This document shows positions 1 through 9,678 of a DNA stretch of 64,000 bases, piece by piece (within the stretch, counting starts at the first letter, position 1; each line of letters begins with the position of its first letter). The stretch spans positions 186,001 through 250,000 of the forward strand of contig NZ_SJSC01000001.1 of the NCBI RefSeq assembly GCF_004352855.1, written 5' to 3'. This stretch comes from Marinomonas sp. KMM3893 (GTDB lineage Bacteria > Pseudomonadota > Gammaproteobacteria > Pseudomonadales > Marinomonadaceae). The translations under genes and the position numbers were made by a program. The notes under the pieces are model-generated. The model saw nothing but the letters and a program-made list of their open reading frames with translations, was not told the DNA's origin and searched no databases.

Positions 1-639
1 AAAGTACAAGAAGTCTGTACTGTCGCCCTGAATCTATTCAGCATTCTAGCGACCTACCTGAAACCCGTTTTACCAAACATGGTTGCAGACGCAGAAACCT
101 TCCTTGGCAAAACGCTAACATGGGAAAATCGCAGCGAATTATTATTCGACCGCACCGTTAATACGTTTAAACCATTGATGGGGCGCATCGAACAGAAACA
201 AATCGATGCCATGATCGAAGAAGGCAAAGAGGCCGCAGCAGAAGCCGCTAAAGCCAATGAGCCAGCCGCGGCGGTGACGGAAGAGACAGAACTAAGCAAA
301 GAGCCAATCGAAGCGGAAATCCATTTTGATGACTTTGCTAAAGTGGATCTTCGCATCGCGCTGATCGCCAAAGCCGAGCACGTTGAAAAAGCCAATAAGC
401 TCTTGAAACTGACGTTAGACCTTGGCGGTGAAACCCGCACCGTATTCTCTGGCATTAAGTCCGCTTACAAGCCAGAAGACCTTGAGGGCAAATTAACCGT
501 GATGGTCGCGAACCTAGCGCCACGCAAAATGAAATTTGGCTTATCGGAAGGCATGGTTCTCGCTGCAGGACCTGGCAAAGACGAAATCTACTTGCTTGAG
601 CCACACGCCGGAGCAAAACCTGGCCAACGTGTGATGTAA
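1..639 (+). CDS. metG: Methionyl-tRNA synthetase, C-terminal part (truncated by window edge)
   Basis: This is the 3' end of the methionine--tRNA ligase gene. The frame is open from base 1, so the gene starts outside the window and the ATG at 79 is internal. The first part ([20 protein letters not shown]) is the end of the anticodon-binding helical domain of class I MetRS. An Ala/Glu-rich linker follows, and then a tRNA-binding OB-fold domain of the Trbp111/EMAP type ([12 protein letters not shown] ... [14 protein letters not shown] ... [20 protein letters not shown]). This C-terminal extension dimerises the enzyme and adds tRNA affinity in the cytoplasm. Its presence marks the long, dimeric, E. 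coli-like form. A hairpin terminator follows the stop codon. Confidence 0.95.
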   Translation, partial: KVQEVCTVALNLFSILATYLKPVLPNMVADAETFLGKTLTWENRSELLFDRTVNTFKPLMGRIEQKQIDAMIEEGKEAAAEAAKANEPAAAVTEETELSKEPIEAEIHFDDFAKVDLRIALIAKAEHVEKANKLLKLTLDLGGETRTVFSGIKSAYKPEDLEGKLTVMVANLAPRKMKFGLSEGMVLAAGPGKDEIYLLEPHAGAKPGQRVM

Positions 640-660
640 ACACTTTTTATTAAAAGCCCG

Positions 661-700
661 ACAACTGGCTCTAAATAAGTAAAGCCAGTTGTCTCTTTTA
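661..700 (+). terminator. Rho-independent terminator after metG
   Basis: A perfect 10-bp stem (ACAACTGGCT at 661-670 with AGCCAGTTGT at 683-692) is followed by a T-rich tract (CTCTTTTA). It lies 21 bases after the metG stop codon and separates metG from the rsx operon. Confidence 0.8.
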
Positions 701-812
701 GTATCATAAAGTGAGCTTATATAATCATAGCTTATTATCTATATTCTAAATTACACTAACCGAAGTAGCTATTTAGTCTTGTTAGTTATAAGCAGCTTGG
801 TATAGTTACCGT

Positions 813-838
813 CGCGCATGATACTCAATGAATGCGCG
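813..838. other. Short palindrome in the rsx leader
   Basis: A 7-bp inverted repeat (CGCGCAT at 813-819, ATGCGCG at 832-838) sits 40 bases before the rsxA start. It could be an operator or an mRNA hairpin. No known binding motif was recognised. Confidence 0.3.
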
Positions 839-878
839 TCAACTTCTGTGAATTCATCGATTATATTTTGGACGTGAG

Positions 879-1460
879 ATGACTGATTATCTCTTGATAC
901 TGGTCAGCACCATACTGGTTAACAACTTCGTATTGGTACAATTTTTAGGCCTCTGCCCCTTTATGGGCGTCTCTAGCAAACTAGAAACATCGATCGGCAT
1001 GGCCTTAGCCACCACCTTTGTATTAACGCTTTCTAGCCTTTGTAGTTATCTCACTTACACCTATATTCTGCAGCCATTTGGCTTAGAATATTTGAAAACC
1101 ATCTCTTTCATTTTGGTGATTGCTGTGGTGGTTCAATTTACCGAAATGGTGGTGCATAAAACCAGCCCTATTCTGTATCGCGTGCTGGGGATTTTCTTGC
1201 CCTTGATCACGACAAACTGTGCGGTTCTCGGTGTTGCCTTGCAAAATACCAGCAAGCAAAATGGCTTTGTAGAGTCCATCTTATATGGCTTTGGCGCCGC
1301 CGTAGGCTTCTCTTTTGTGTTGATCCTATTCTCCGCCATGCGTGAGCGCATTAATGTCGCTGACGTACCAGGCATATTCAAAGGCTCAGCCATAGGTATG
1401 ATTACCGCTGGCCTGATGGCGTTAGCCTTCATGGGCTTTACTGGCCTAGTGCAAATTTAG
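879..1460 (+). CDS. rsxA: Electron transport complex subunit RsxA
   Basis: RsxA (RnfA) is an inner-membrane subunit of the Rsx/Rnf complex. In enterobacteria the complex reduces oxidised SoxR, and in other bacteria it couples ferredoxin:NAD+ electron transfer to ion transport. The 193-aa protein is hydrophobic with about six membrane segments. It has the family signatures [15 protein letters not shown] near the N-terminus and [13 protein letters not shown] in the middle, including the conserved Cys residues. Its length matches E. coli RsxA (193 aa). It is the first gene of a tightly packed rsxABCDGE-nth cluster, 8 bases before rsxB. RsxA and RsxE are paralogues inserted in opposite orientations. 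Confidence 0.97.
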   Translation: MTDYLLILVSTILVNNFVLVQFLGLCPFMGVSSKLETSIGMALATTFVLTLSSLCSYLTYTYILQPFGLEYLKTISFILVIAVVVQFTEMVVHKTSPILYRVLGIFLPLITTNCAVLGVALQNTSKQNGFVESILYGFGAAVGFSFVLILFSAMRERINVADVPGIFKGSAIGMITAGLMALAFMGFTGLVQI

Positions 1461-1468
1461 GAGCCATT

Positions 1469-2065
1469 ATGCTGACTGTCTTAGTTGCTGTCGGGATCTT
1501 ATTGGTCCTATCGTTAATCTTCGGTGCCATCCTAGGTTACGCCAATGTGCGTTTCCACGTGGAAGGCGACCCTATCGTGGACCAAATCGACGCCATCTTG
1601 CCGCAAACCCAGTGCGGCCAATGTGGTCATCCGGGCTGTCGTCCATATGCTGAAGCCATTTCCAATGGTGAAGCCATCAACCATTGCCCGCCTGGTGGCC
1701 AAGCGACTATTCAAGCGCTGGCGGACTTATTGGATGTCGAAGCGATTCCTCTGGATGGCGATCACGGCACCGAAACCGCGAAACGCGTTGCTGTCATCCG
1801 CGAAGACGAATGCATTGGCTGCACAAAGTGCATTCAAGCGTGTCCTGTCGACGCCATTCTAGGTGCCGCAAAACAGATGCATACCGTGATTGCTGACGAA
1901 TGCACTGGCTGTGACTTATGTGTAGAACCTTGCCCTGTAGATTGTATTGATATGGTAGAAGTAGGCGTTACCTCAAGAACATGGTCTTGGGAAAAACCCC
2001 AAGGCATTGCCGCGCAACCTGGTAGCATCATTGCGACTGACCGCCAAGCGGAGGTCGTGCACTAA
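1469..2065 (+). CDS. rsxB: Electron transport complex subunit RsxB (iron-sulfur protein)
   Basis: RsxB carries the iron-sulfur relay of the Rsx/Rnf complex. The 198-aa protein starts with one hydrophobic anchor helix ([20 protein letters not shown]). A Cys-rich 4Fe-4S domain follows ([13 protein letters not shown] with a further Cys in NHCPPG), and then two ferredoxin-type 4Fe-4S motifs, [12 protein letters not shown] (about residue 114) and [12 protein letters not shown] (about residue 151). It passes electrons between the RsxC and RsxA/RsxE modules. An AGGAG ribosome site lies just before the ATG. The stop codon overlaps the rsxC start by one base (TAATG), which suggests translational coupling. 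Confidence 0.97.
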   Translation: MLTVLVAVGILLVLSLIFGAILGYANVRFHVEGDPIVDQIDAILPQTQCGQCGHPGCRPYAEAISNGEAINHCPPGGQATIQALADLLDVEAIPLDGDHGTETAKRVAVIREDECIGCTKCIQACPVDAILGAAKQMHTVIADECTGCDLCVEPCPVDCIDMVEVGVTSRTWSWEKPQGIAAQPGSIIATDRQAEVVH

Positions 2066-4950
2066 TGCAAACTGCGAGCGTCTTTTCCTTTCATGGTGGC
2101 ATTCACCCACCGGAAAACAAAACACAATCATTACGACTGCCTCTTGGCCGCCCGAGCCTACCAACAGAACTGGTCTTGCCGCTTGGGCAACACATTGGCC
2201 AAAGCTCACGTCCATTGGTCAATATTGGCGACAAGGTACTTAAAGGCCAAACCATTGCCATTAACAATGGCTTTTTGAGCAGTTTTTTACACGCCCCTAC
2301 TTCTGGCACGATCAAGGCAATCGAAGAACGCCCTATCGCACACCCTTCAGGTTTGAGCGACGTTTGCATTGTCATCGCCCCAGACGGCGAAGAAAAATGG
2401 AGCACTCTCACCCCACTGCAAGATTGGAACACCCTAAGTAAAACCGATGTGTTAGCCTATTTAGCAGAAATGGGCATTGTTGGCATGGGTGGCGCGGGCT
2501 TCCCAACCCAAGTGAAATTACAAGGTGCCCATAAGCACCCACTCACTCACTTTATTATCAATGCGGCAGAATGCGAACCTTACATCACGGCCGATGACAT
2601 GCTGATCCGCGAGAAAACCATCGAGCTAGTGCTCGGCATTGAAGCGCTGCAACACCTTGTTGAAGCGGAACAAGTTATTATTGGCATTGAAGACAACAAA
2701 CCCACTGCCATTGCAGCCTTAAACAAGGTATTAAGCGATCGCCTTAGCAACATTAAAGTCGCGGTTGTGCCAACCAAATACCCTTCTGGCGGTGAAAAAC
2801 AGCTTATTCAACTGCTCACAGGCAAAGAAGTACCAAGCGGCCAATACCCTGCAGACATTGGCATATTGTGCCAAAACGTCGGCACCTGTGTCGCTGTACA
2901 CGATGCGATTCACCTAGGCCAGCCGTTGATTTCTCGTTTCACCACACTCACCGGTGACGCGCTAAAAGCACCACAAAACGTTGAAGTGTTACTTGGCACC
3001 CCCATTCAGCATCTTTTGAATTACGCCGAAAACGACAGCAAAAAACTCAAACGACTGGTTATGGGCGGCCCTATGATGGGGTTCACCCTTGACTCGGCCA
3101 ACGTGCCCATTGTTAAAACCAGTAACTGTGTGTTGGCGGCCAGCAAAAAAGAGTTACCACAACCTGCTCCAGAGCAAGCCTGCATTCGCTGCGGCATGTG
3201 TGAACAAGCGTGCCCCGCTAGCCTATTGCCTCAGCAATTACTTTGGTTCAGCAAAAGCCAAGAGCTTGAAAAAGCAGAACACTATAATCTGTTCGACTGC
3301 ATTGAATGTGGCGCTTGTTCCTATGTTTGCCCAAGCAGCATCCCACTGGTTCAGTACTATCGCCATACTAAGAGCAGCATCCGCGAAGCGCGTGAAGCAG
3401 CGGTGAAATCCGACTTAGCGAAGCAACGTTTTGAAGCTCGCAAAGCTCGCCAAGATGCCGAAGCCGCAGAAAAAGAAGCGAAGCGTCTGGCTCGTCAAAA
3501 AGCCTCTGCCAGCAAATCGTCTGAGACGAAAAAAGTCGCCCCTAAAGCCGCGCCTGCTGCTGCCGCAACAACAGCAACCCCGGCTGGAGACGACAGTAAG
3601 AAGCTGAAGATTGACCTAGCGATCGCCAAAACCAAGCTGAAGAAACTGCAAAAGCAGCTCCTTGAAGCACAAGAAAACGAACACACAGAAGAAATTAACA
3701 CCCTGCAACTGCAAACCAGCGCGCAAGAAAAAGCCGTTGCCTTGCTAGAAGAGCAATTGGCTAACGCGGTCGCATCGGCACCAGCGCCTGTGCCTAAAGC
3801 CCCTGCCAGCGACGAACTAAAAAAGGCTAAGGTGGATGTTGCACTGAGCGGCACCAAACTGAAGAAGGCCCAAAAACAACTGGCCGAATCGCCAGATGAC
3901 GCCGAGTTACAAGCCAAGGTTGCAGGCTTTGAGAAAGAACTGGCCGACGCACAAGCTCGACTCAGCAAACTGTCTGCCGACGCGCCAGCCAGCAGCACAG
4001 CTGCAACCAGTGCTGCGCCAAAAGCCGCCGTCAGCGATGAACTGAAAAAAGCCAAAGTAGACGTCGCGCTATTGGGTGTGAAGCTGAAGAAAACACAAAA
4101 ACAACTGGCTGAATCGCCAGATGACGCCGAGTTACAAGCCAAGGTTGCAGGCTTTGAAAAAGAGCTGAACGACGCGCAAGCACGCTTAGCGACGCTGACC
4201 GACCAAGCACCAGCGGCACAACCTGCTGCGGCCAATGCCGGTGACGAGCTTAAAAAACTCAAAATCGACACCGCCATCGCCAAAGCGGCGGTGAAAAAAG
4301 TGGAAAAAGCGCTGAAAAAAGCCGAGGACTTAAACTCCCCAGAACTGGACACCATTCGTCAGCAGCTTAAAGACGCACAACAACGCGCTGACGATCTTGA
4401 AAAGGCCTTGGCCAATCCAAATACCACGGCGCCCTCTGCGACACCAACGGCCTCCAGTGCACCAGCACCAAGCCAGCAGGCGAATGCAGACAAGCAACGT
4501 AAAATTGATCTGGCAATTGCCAAAGCGGCGGTGAAAAAAGCCGAAAAAGGCATCTTAGTTCTGCAAGAGCAGGGCCAGGACCAAGCTCAAATTGAGGCTT
4601 CAGGCTTACCTGACAAACTGAGTGCAGCACGTGCTAAGTTGGCCGATTTAGAAGCCAAGGGTGAGTCACCTGCCGCCACGCCAAACAACGCAGAAACCAC
4701 TACGGCTGCGCCGGATGAGGCCGCCCTTAAAGCGGAACAAATCAAAAAACAAAAGATTGCGGCGGCATTGGCAAAAGCGCAAATCAACAAGTTGACCAAA
4801 CGCTTAGCCGACTCACCACAAGACGCTGACAGCATTCAACTTGAAATCACCGCTGCCAAGCAAAAGCAACAAGACGCCGAAGCCCAATTGACTCAATTAC
4901 AATTGGCTCAGGTCACTCCTTCGCAAGATAACACGCAAGAGAATCGTTAG
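2065..4950 (+). CDS. rsxC: Electron transport complex subunit RsxC with expanded repeat tail
   Basis: RsxC (RnfC) is the peripheral NADH/FMN-binding subunit of the Rsx complex. The first ~450 residues are the conserved enzyme: an N-terminal barrel-sandwich part, the NADH/FMN-binding region (GMGGAGFPTQVKL, INAAECEPYITADD), an SLBB segment, and two 4Fe-4S motifs at about residues 373 (CIRCGMCEQACP) and 412 (CIECGACSYVCP). From about residue 440 the protein becomes a highly charged Ala/Lys/Glu-rich coiled-coil region. It contains six related modules starting near residues 509, 583, 658, 727, 809 and 890. At 961 aa it is clearly longer than E. coli RsxC (about 740 aa), and the extra length lies in these repeats. 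The stop codon directly abuts the rsxD ATG. Confidence 0.96.
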   Translation: MQTASVFSFHGGIHPPENKTQSLRLPLGRPSLPTELVLPLGQHIGQSSRPLVNIGDKVLKGQTIAINNGFLSSFLHAPTSGTIKAIEERPIAHPSGLSDVCIVIAPDGEEKWSTLTPLQDWNTLSKTDVLAYLAEMGIVGMGGAGFPTQVKLQGAHKHPLTHFIINAAECEPYITADDMLIREKTIELVLGIEALQHLVEAEQVIIGIEDNKPTAIAALNKVLSDRLSNIKVAVVPTKYPSGGEKQLIQLLTGKEVPSGQYPADIGILCQNVGTCVAVHDAIHLGQPLISRFTTLTGDALKAPQNVEVLLGTPIQHLLNYAENDSKKLKRLVMGGPMMGFTLDSANVPIVKTSNCVLAASKKELPQPAPEQACIRCGMCEQACPASLLPQQLLWFSKSQELEKAEHYNLFDCIECGACSYVCPSSIPLVQYYRHTKSSIREAREAAVKSDLAKQRFEARKARQDAEAAEKEAKRLARQKASASKSSETKKVAPKAAPAAAATTATPAGDDSKKLKIDLAIAKTKLKKLQKQLLEAQENEHTEEINTLQLQTSAQEKAVALLEEQLANAVASAPAPVPKAPASDELKKAKVDVALSGTKLKKAQKQLAESPDDAELQAKVAGFEKELADAQARLSKLSADAPASSTAATSAAPKAAVSDELKKAKVDVALLGVKLKKTQKQLAESPDDAELQAKVAGFEKELNDAQARLATLTDQAPAAQPAAANAGDELKKLKIDTAIAKAAVKKVEKALKKAEDLNSPELDTIRQQLKDAQQRADDLEKALANPNTTAPSATPTASSAPAPSQQANADKQRKIDLAIAKAAVKKAEKGILVLQEQGQDQAQIEASGLPDKLSAARAKLADLEAKGESPAATPNNAETTTAAPDEAALKAEQIKKQKIAAALAKAQINKLTKRLADSPQDADSIQLEITAAKQKQQDAEAQLTQLQLAQVTPSQDNTQENR
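3589..4930 (+). repeat. Six in-frame coiled-coil repeats in rsxC
   Basis: Six in-frame modules of 69-82 codons each open with a Lys-rich helix of the type KIDLAIAKAAVKK and end in a Pro/Ala/Thr-rich linker. Modules start near bases 3589, 3811, 4036, 4243, 4489 and 4732. Modules 2 and 3 are 225 bp apart and nearly identical over about 60 bases (from 3883 and 4108), which points to recent duplication or gene conversion. The others are more diverged. Confidence 0.85.
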
Positions 4951-6009
4951 ATGGCATTATTGAGGGTTACATCCCCACACACACAACGCGCAGGGCGACG
5001 CACTTCTTGGGTCATGTTGATGGTGATACTCGCGACTGTCCCTGGGATCGCCGCGCAAACCTGGCTATTTGGCTGGGGCACCATTATCAATATCGTGATT
5101 GCCGGCATCGCCGCTTTATTGTCCGAAGCTTTGATTTTGTCAGTGCGCCGACGCGCCGTGGCCTTTTTCCTTAAGGATTACAGCGCCCTATTAACCGCGG
5201 TGTTACTCGGCATTGCACTGCCTCCTACAGTGGCATGGTGGGTAACAGTAACCGCCGTCGCTTTTGCGATTATTTTTGCCAAGCAACTGTATGGCGGTTT
5301 GGGCAACAACCCTTTCAATCCGGCCATGGTAGGTTACGCCATTGTACTGGTGTCCTTTCCTGTGCCAATGACCCAATGGGTCGGGGCTCACGAGTTGCTC
5401 GCATCTGGCGCCATTCCGACCTTTACTCAAAGCCTACAGGCTATTTTTCAGCACTTGCCGAACATTGATAGCTACACAATGGCAACGCCACTTGATGGCT
5501 TTAAGCACAAGAATGAACTCAGCAGTGCCGCGGCATTTAACACCATAGATGCGTTGCAAACCGCAAGCTTAAACAGCTGGCTATGGATCAATGGCGCTTA
5601 CCTGTTGGGTGGCCTTATGTTGCTGTGGTTGCGCGTTATTACGTGGCACACTCCGGTCGCATTATTAGCCGCCTTAGCGGCGATTGCGGGCGCTTTTTAC
5701 CTTATCGACCCAAACCATGCGGCAACCCCATTGTTCCACCTAACCACAGGTGCGGCCATGTTTGGTGCCTTCTTTATCGCCACAGACCCTGTGTCTTCTT
5801 GTACCAGTAACCGCGGAAAATTGGTTTATGGCGCCGGTATAGGCATTCTTATTTATATCATTCGCACTTGGGGTGGTTACCCTGACGGCGTTGCTTTTGG
5901 TGTCTTATTAATGAACTTCGCAGCCCCTTTGATCGACTATTACACGCAACCACGGACTTATGGCCATCAAAAAGCCAAAAAAGGCCTAAAAATCGGGGAG
6001 GACAACTAA
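4951..6009 (+). CDS. rsxD: Electron transport complex subunit RsxD (flavinylated membrane protein)
   Basis: RsxD (RnfD) is a polytopic inner-membrane subunit with covalently bound FMN. The 352-aa protein has about nine to ten predicted membrane segments and the NqrB/RnfD signatures GLGNNPFNPAMVGYA and FFIATDPVSSCTSNRGKL. Thr179 in the motif TMATPLDGF matches the threonine flavinylated in characterised RnfD proteins. It starts with the first base after the rsxC stop codon and overlaps rsxG by one base (TAATG). This is a single translationally coupled unit in the rsx operon. Confidence 0.97.
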   Translation: MALLRVTSPHTQRAGRRTSWVMLMVILATVPGIAAQTWLFGWGTIINIVIAGIAALLSEALILSVRRRAVAFFLKDYSALLTAVLLGIALPPTVAWWVTVTAVAFAIIFAKQLYGGLGNNPFNPAMVGYAIVLVSFPVPMTQWVGAHELLASGAIPTFTQSLQAIFQHLPNIDSYTMATPLDGFKHKNELSSAAAFNTIDALQTASLNSWLWINGAYLLGGLMLLWLRVITWHTPVALLAALAAIAGAFYLIDPNHAATPLFHLTTGAAMFGAFFIATDPVSSCTSNRGKLVYGAGIGILIYIIRTWGGYPDGVAFGVLLMNFAAPLIDYYTQPRTYGHQKAKKGLKIGEDN

Positions 6010-6626
6010 TGGATTTACTTGCCTCCATTCGCCGTAACAGTCTTGGTCTAGGTATTTTTGCGGTGCTGACCGCTGGGCTTATTGCCACCATCCATTTGGT
6101 CACTGAGCAAACCATTAAAGACAATGTGATTGCCGCTCAAGTGGCTGCGTTTAATGAGATCCTACCACCGGATCTGTATGACAATGACCTAACCCAATCC
6201 ACGGCCATGATTCCGGCCGATCCATTATTGGGCAGTGTTGAGCCTTCTAAGATTTACATCGCGCGAAAAGACGGCCAAGTCAGCGCCATTATCTTCGATA
6301 CGATAGCCCCAGGCGGTTACAATGGCAGCTTAGGCTTATTGGTCGCGATTGATAAAAACGGCGTTGTAACCGGCACCCGAGTCATTAGCCAGCAAGAAAC
6401 CCCAGGGTTAGGCGACAAAGTCGACTTGAAAAAATCCAAATGGATTTTAGAATTCAACAACCGCTCAATTGGCAACCCTGATTTGGCTGGTTGGAATGTC
6501 AAAAAAGACGGTGGCGTTTTTGATCAATTCACAGGGGCAACCATAACGCCTCGCGCCGTGGTTAAAGGTGTACGACACACGCTTATTTACTTTAACAAAC
6601 ACAAAGACTCGCTGTTAGCGCGTTAG
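6009..6626 (+). CDS. rsxG: Electron transport complex subunit RsxG (FMN-binding)
   Basis: RsxG (RnfG) is a periplasm-facing subunit anchored by one N-terminal helix (LGLGIFAVLTAGLIATIHLV), with covalent FMN. The 205-aa protein contains the FMN-binding domain with the motif FTGATITPRAVV. Thr178 in this S/T-G-A-T motif is the expected flavinylation site. The upstream ETPGLGDKV motif is also typical of RnfG/NqrC. The start overlaps the rsxD stop codon, and rsxE follows after 9 bases. Flavinylation normally needs ApbE, and no apbE gene is present in this window. Confidence 0.97.
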   Translation: MDLLASIRRNSLGLGIFAVLTAGLIATIHLVTEQTIKDNVIAAQVAAFNEILPPDLYDNDLTQSTAMIPADPLLGSVEPSKIYIARKDGQVSAIIFDTIAPGGYNGSLGLLVAIDKNGVVTGTRVISQQETPGLGDKVDLKKSKWILEFNNRSIGNPDLAGWNVKKDGGVFDQFTGATITPRAVVKGVRHTLIYFNKHKDSLLAR

Positions 6627-6635
6627 GATATTGTC

Positions 6636-7400
6636 ATGAGTGCAGAAGATACATTAACGAGTGAAACCACGCAGGACACCCCTCCTAGCGCCAATTATTC
6701 TGAAATCATTTACAACGGGCTGTGGAAGAACAACCCCGCTTTAGTACAGCTACTCGGCCTTTGCCCTATGCTGGCGGTCACCAGTACTGTGGTCAATGCT
6801 CTAGGCCTTGGCTTAGCGACCATGGTGGTTTTGATCGGTTCTAATGTCGCGGTTTCTTTGATTCGAAACTACGTAGCGGACGCAGTACGCTTACCAGCGT
6901 TTGTGATGATCATTGCCTCATTTACCACCTGTATTGAATTAATCATGCAGGCTTACACTTATGAGCTGTATCAAATCTTAGGGATTTTCATCCCTCTGAT
7001 CGTCACCAACTGTGCCATTCTTGGACGTGCAGACGCCTTTGCGAGCCGCAACCCTGTGCTGCCTTCCGCGCTCGATGGCATGATGATGGGGCTTGGCTTT
7101 ACCTTTATTCTTGTGGTGCTTGGCGGCATGCGAGAACTAATCGGACAAGGCACCCTATTCTCTGACATGCAATTACTGTTTGGCGACATGGCTCTACATT
7201 GGAAAATAGTGGTATTTAGTGATTACCCCAATGTGTTGTTTGCTATGCTACCGCCTGGTGCCTTTATTGGTCTTGGCATTCTTATCGCCTTTAAAAACTA
7301 CATGGATGAGCGCGAGAAGAAACGTTTAGCGGCGCAAAAAGCCCAACAGGGACCAGCAGAATCCAAACGTGTTCGAGTGACAGGTCAAACGGCCTCTTAA
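6636..7400 (+). CDS. rsxE: Electron transport complex subunit RsxE
   Basis: RsxE (RnfE) is the inner-membrane paralogue of RsxA and forms the membrane core of the complex with it. The 254-aa protein has about six transmembrane helices and the signatures [19 protein letters not shown] and [15 protein letters not shown], which mirror those in RsxA and include the conserved Cys. The hydrophilic C-terminal tail ([17 protein letters not shown]) is cytoplasmic in the usual model. It is the last rsx gene, and nth begins 43 bases later, as in E. coli. Confidence 0.97.
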   Translation: MSAEDTLTSETTQDTPPSANYSEIIYNGLWKNNPALVQLLGLCPMLAVTSTVVNALGLGLATMVVLIGSNVAVSLIRNYVADAVRLPAFVMIIASFTTCIELIMQAYTYELYQILGIFIPLIVTNCAILGRADAFASRNPVLPSALDGMMMGLGFTFILVVLGGMRELIGQGTLFSDMQLLFGDMALHWKIVVFSDYPNVLFAMLPPGAFIGLGILIAFKNYMDEREKKRLAAQKAQQGPAESKRVRVTGQTAS

Positions 7401-7443
7401 TACGAGATTGAACGCATATATTTTATAACGACAGAGGCGAACC

Positions 7444-8079
7444 GTGAACAAAGAGAAACGCTACGAGATATTTTCTCGCCTACGGGCAGAAAACCCACAT
7501 CCCGTGACGGAGCTGGAATACAGTTCGCCTTTTGAACTCTTAATTGCCGTGTTGTTTTCAGCACAAGCGACCGACGTGAGCGTGAACAAAGCCACCCGTA
7601 AGCTTTTTCCAGTGGCCAACACCCCAGAAGCCATGCTGGCGCTTGGGGTAGAGGGTTTAAAAAGCTACATCAAAACCATCGGCCTGTTTAACGCTAAGGC
7701 CGAAAATGCGATCAAAACCTGTCGCATCTTGGTCGAGCAGCACAACAGTGTTGTCCCCGACACACGAGAAGCCTTAGAAGCTCTACCTGGCGTTGGCCGC
7801 AAAACCGCGAACGTGGTACTCAACACCGCTTTTCGACAAATCGCCATGGCCGTAGACACGCATATTTTTCGCTTTAGCAATCGCACCAAGGTTGCCCCCG
7901 GAAAAAACGTATTAGAAGTTGAGCAGAAACTGCTGAAATTTGTACCTAAGGAATTTCTACTCGACGCTCATCACTGGATGATTCTTCACGGTCGTTATAT
8001 TTGCGTGGCCAGAAAACCGAAATGCAACGCCTGCATTATCGAAGACCTATGCGAATTCAAAGAAAAAACCTCGGACTAG
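7444..8079 (+). CDS. nth: Endonuclease III (DNA glycosylase/AP lyase)
   Basis: Nth removes oxidised pyrimidines from DNA and cleaves the abasic site during base excision repair. The 211-aa length matches E. coli Nth (211 aa). The helix-hairpin-helix with catalytic Lys is seen as LPGVGRKTANVVL, the catalytic Asp as MAVDTHIFRFSNR, and the C-terminal 4Fe-4S loop as Cys-x6-Cys-x2-Cys-x5-Cys (CVARKPKCNACIIEDLC). The start is a GTG preceded by AGAGGCG. The gene follows rsxE closely and is probably in the same transcript, a conserved rsx-nth arrangement. Confidence 0.97.
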   Translation: MNKEKRYEIFSRLRAENPHPVTELEYSSPFELLIAVLFSAQATDVSVNKATRKLFPVANTPEAMLALGVEGLKSYIKTIGLFNAKAENAIKTCRILVEQHNSVVPDTREALEALPGVGRKTANVVLNTAFRQIAMAVDTHIFRFSNRTKVAPGKNVLEVEQKLLKFVPKEFLLDAHHWMILHGRYICVARKPKCNACIIEDLCEFKEKTSD

Positions 8080-8213
8080 CAGCCTTAATCTTTGATTACT
8101 TTAGTTAACTAAACGCTAAAGTATGATTAATGAACATCAAATTTATTAAAACTTTCCTTAGCGGCATTCTCTTCTTATTGATCTGTTATTTACCCAATTA
8201 AGAGAGGATTGCC

Positions 8214-9551
8214 ATGAGCCATATCGCGAAAACCCGACTCACCCAAGCTCAGCTTGATGCCCATTGGATGGCCTACTCAGGCAATCGTCAATTTAAAGCA
8301 GACCCTCGACTCATCGTCTCGGCCGAAGGCAGATATTATACTGACCTAGACGGCCGCAAAATTTTTGACGGGCTCTCAGGGTTATGGACATGCGGTTTAG
8401 GTCATAGCGTTCCTGCCATCAATGAAGCCGTCGCCAATCAAGTCAAAACTCTGGATTACTCGCCCGCGTTTCAATACGGCCATGAAAAGTCGTTTGAGCT
8501 GGCGGAAAAGATCACTCAATTTATGCCAAAAGGTCTGAATCGAGTCTTCTTCACAGGCTCAGGCTCAGAATCTGTGGACACTGCCCTCAAGATTGCTCGT
8601 GCTTATTGGCGTAAAAAAGGCAAAGGTACCAAGGTGAAATTCATCGGCCGCGCCAAAGGCTATCATGGCGCCAGCGTTTCTGGTTTTAGTGTAGGTGGCA
8701 TCCCTGCCAACCGCACTCTGTATGGACAAGGCTTGGAATCCTATCACTTGCCACACACCCAAGTCCCTGGCACTGAATTCACCAAAGGCATGGCAGAGCA
8801 AGGCAAAGAGCGCGCCGAAGACCTTATTAACCTAATCACCATGCACGATGCTTCGAATATCGCGGCGGTAATAGTAGAACCTATGTCAGGCTCAGCGGGC
8901 GTGATTGTACCGCCTCAAGGCTACTTACAGCGATTGCGTGAAATTTGTGACCAGCACGACATCCTCTTGATTTTTGACGAAGTGATCACCGGCTTTGGCC
9001 GCATGGGCGCAAAAACCGGAGCGGAAGCCTTTAACGTCACTCCCGACGTGATTACGCTCGCCAAACAAGTCACCAACGGCGTTATTCCAATGGGGGCGGC
9101 GGTCTTTAAGCAAGAAATCTACGACACCTTCATGGACAATGGCGGCGCCGACTATATGCTAGAAGTGCCTCACGGCTACACCTATTCAGCTCACCCTATT
9201 GCCTGTGCTGCTGGCTTGGCCTCACTTGAAGAAATCCAACAGCAAAACCTGATTGAACGCGTCAAAGAAATGAGCCCGACGTGGGAAGAGTGTGTGCACC
9301 AGCTAAAAGACGTTAGCCCGATTATTACCGACATTCGTAACTATGGTTTCGCGGCTGGCATCACCATAGCAGCTGTCGATAATGAACCCGCTAAGCGCCC
9401 TTTCCAAATCGCCATGTCCATGTGGGATAAAGGCTATTATGTACGTTACGGAGCCGACACCATTCAACTGGCGCCACCTTTCACGACGGAAAAATCGGAG
9501 ATGGACAGTTTGATTAACGCCCTAGGTGACTCTCTCAAAGAGCAACACTAA
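8214..9551 (+). CDS. Omega-amino acid:pyruvate aminotransferase (class III)
   Basis: This is a PLP-dependent class III transaminase that moves an amino group from an omega-amino acid such as beta-alanine to pyruvate, in the cytoplasm. The 445-aa sequence closely follows Pseudomonas omega-amino acid:pyruvate aminotransferase: LDAHWMAYSGNRQF at the start, GRKIFDGLSGLWTCGLGHS, LDYSPAFQYGHEKSFELAEKI, the PLP-loop region FTGSGSESVDTALKIARAYW, DEVITGFGRMGA with the cofactor Asp, and LAKQVTNGVIPMGA with the Schiff-base Lys. A strong GAGAGGA ribosome site precedes the ATG. It stands alone: no beta-alanine dehydrogenase or semialdehyde dehydrogenase is adjacent, so the physiological substrate is inferred. 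A long hairpin lies just after it. Confidence 0.9.
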   Translation: MSHIAKTRLTQAQLDAHWMAYSGNRQFKADPRLIVSAEGRYYTDLDGRKIFDGLSGLWTCGLGHSVPAINEAVANQVKTLDYSPAFQYGHEKSFELAEKITQFMPKGLNRVFFTGSGSESVDTALKIARAYWRKKGKGTKVKFIGRAKGYHGASVSGFSVGGIPANRTLYGQGLESYHLPHTQVPGTEFTKGMAEQGKERAEDLINLITMHDASNIAAVIVEPMSGSAGVIVPPQGYLQRLREICDQHDILLIFDEVITGFGRMGAKTGAEAFNVTPDVITLAKQVTNGVIPMGAAVFKQEIYDTFMDNGGADYMLEVPHGYTYSAHPIACAAGLASLEEIQQQNLIERVKEMSPTWEECVHQLKDVSPIITDIRNYGFAAGITIAAVDNEPAKRPFQIAMSMWDKGYYVRYGADTIQLAPPFTTEKSEMDSLINALGDSLKEQH

Positions 9552-9561
9552 CCTCTCAATA

Positions 9562-9603
9562 GAGCGCTTTATTGATGACCTATCACATCAATGAAGCGTT
9601 CTC
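9562..9603 (+). terminator. Long hairpin after the aminotransferase gene
   Basis: Imperfect inverted arms (GAGCGCTTTATTGATG and CATCAATGAAGCGTTCTC) with an 8-base loop begin 10 bases after the stop codon. There is no T-run, so it may be a weak or Rho-assisted terminator or an mRNA-stabilising hairpin. Confidence 0.5.
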
Positions 9604-9678
9604 ACTTAATGCTCTGCCCTCTTGACATAAAGACACCGCATAAAAAGCCGACTTTTATCAATTTTTCTAGCATACTCC

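Noticed and set aside
3495-4355. 286-aa open frame on the minus strand within rsxC
   Set aside because: It is antisense to the Ala/Lys-rich repeat region, is a Ser/Ala/Phe-rich low-complexity shadow and has no family look.
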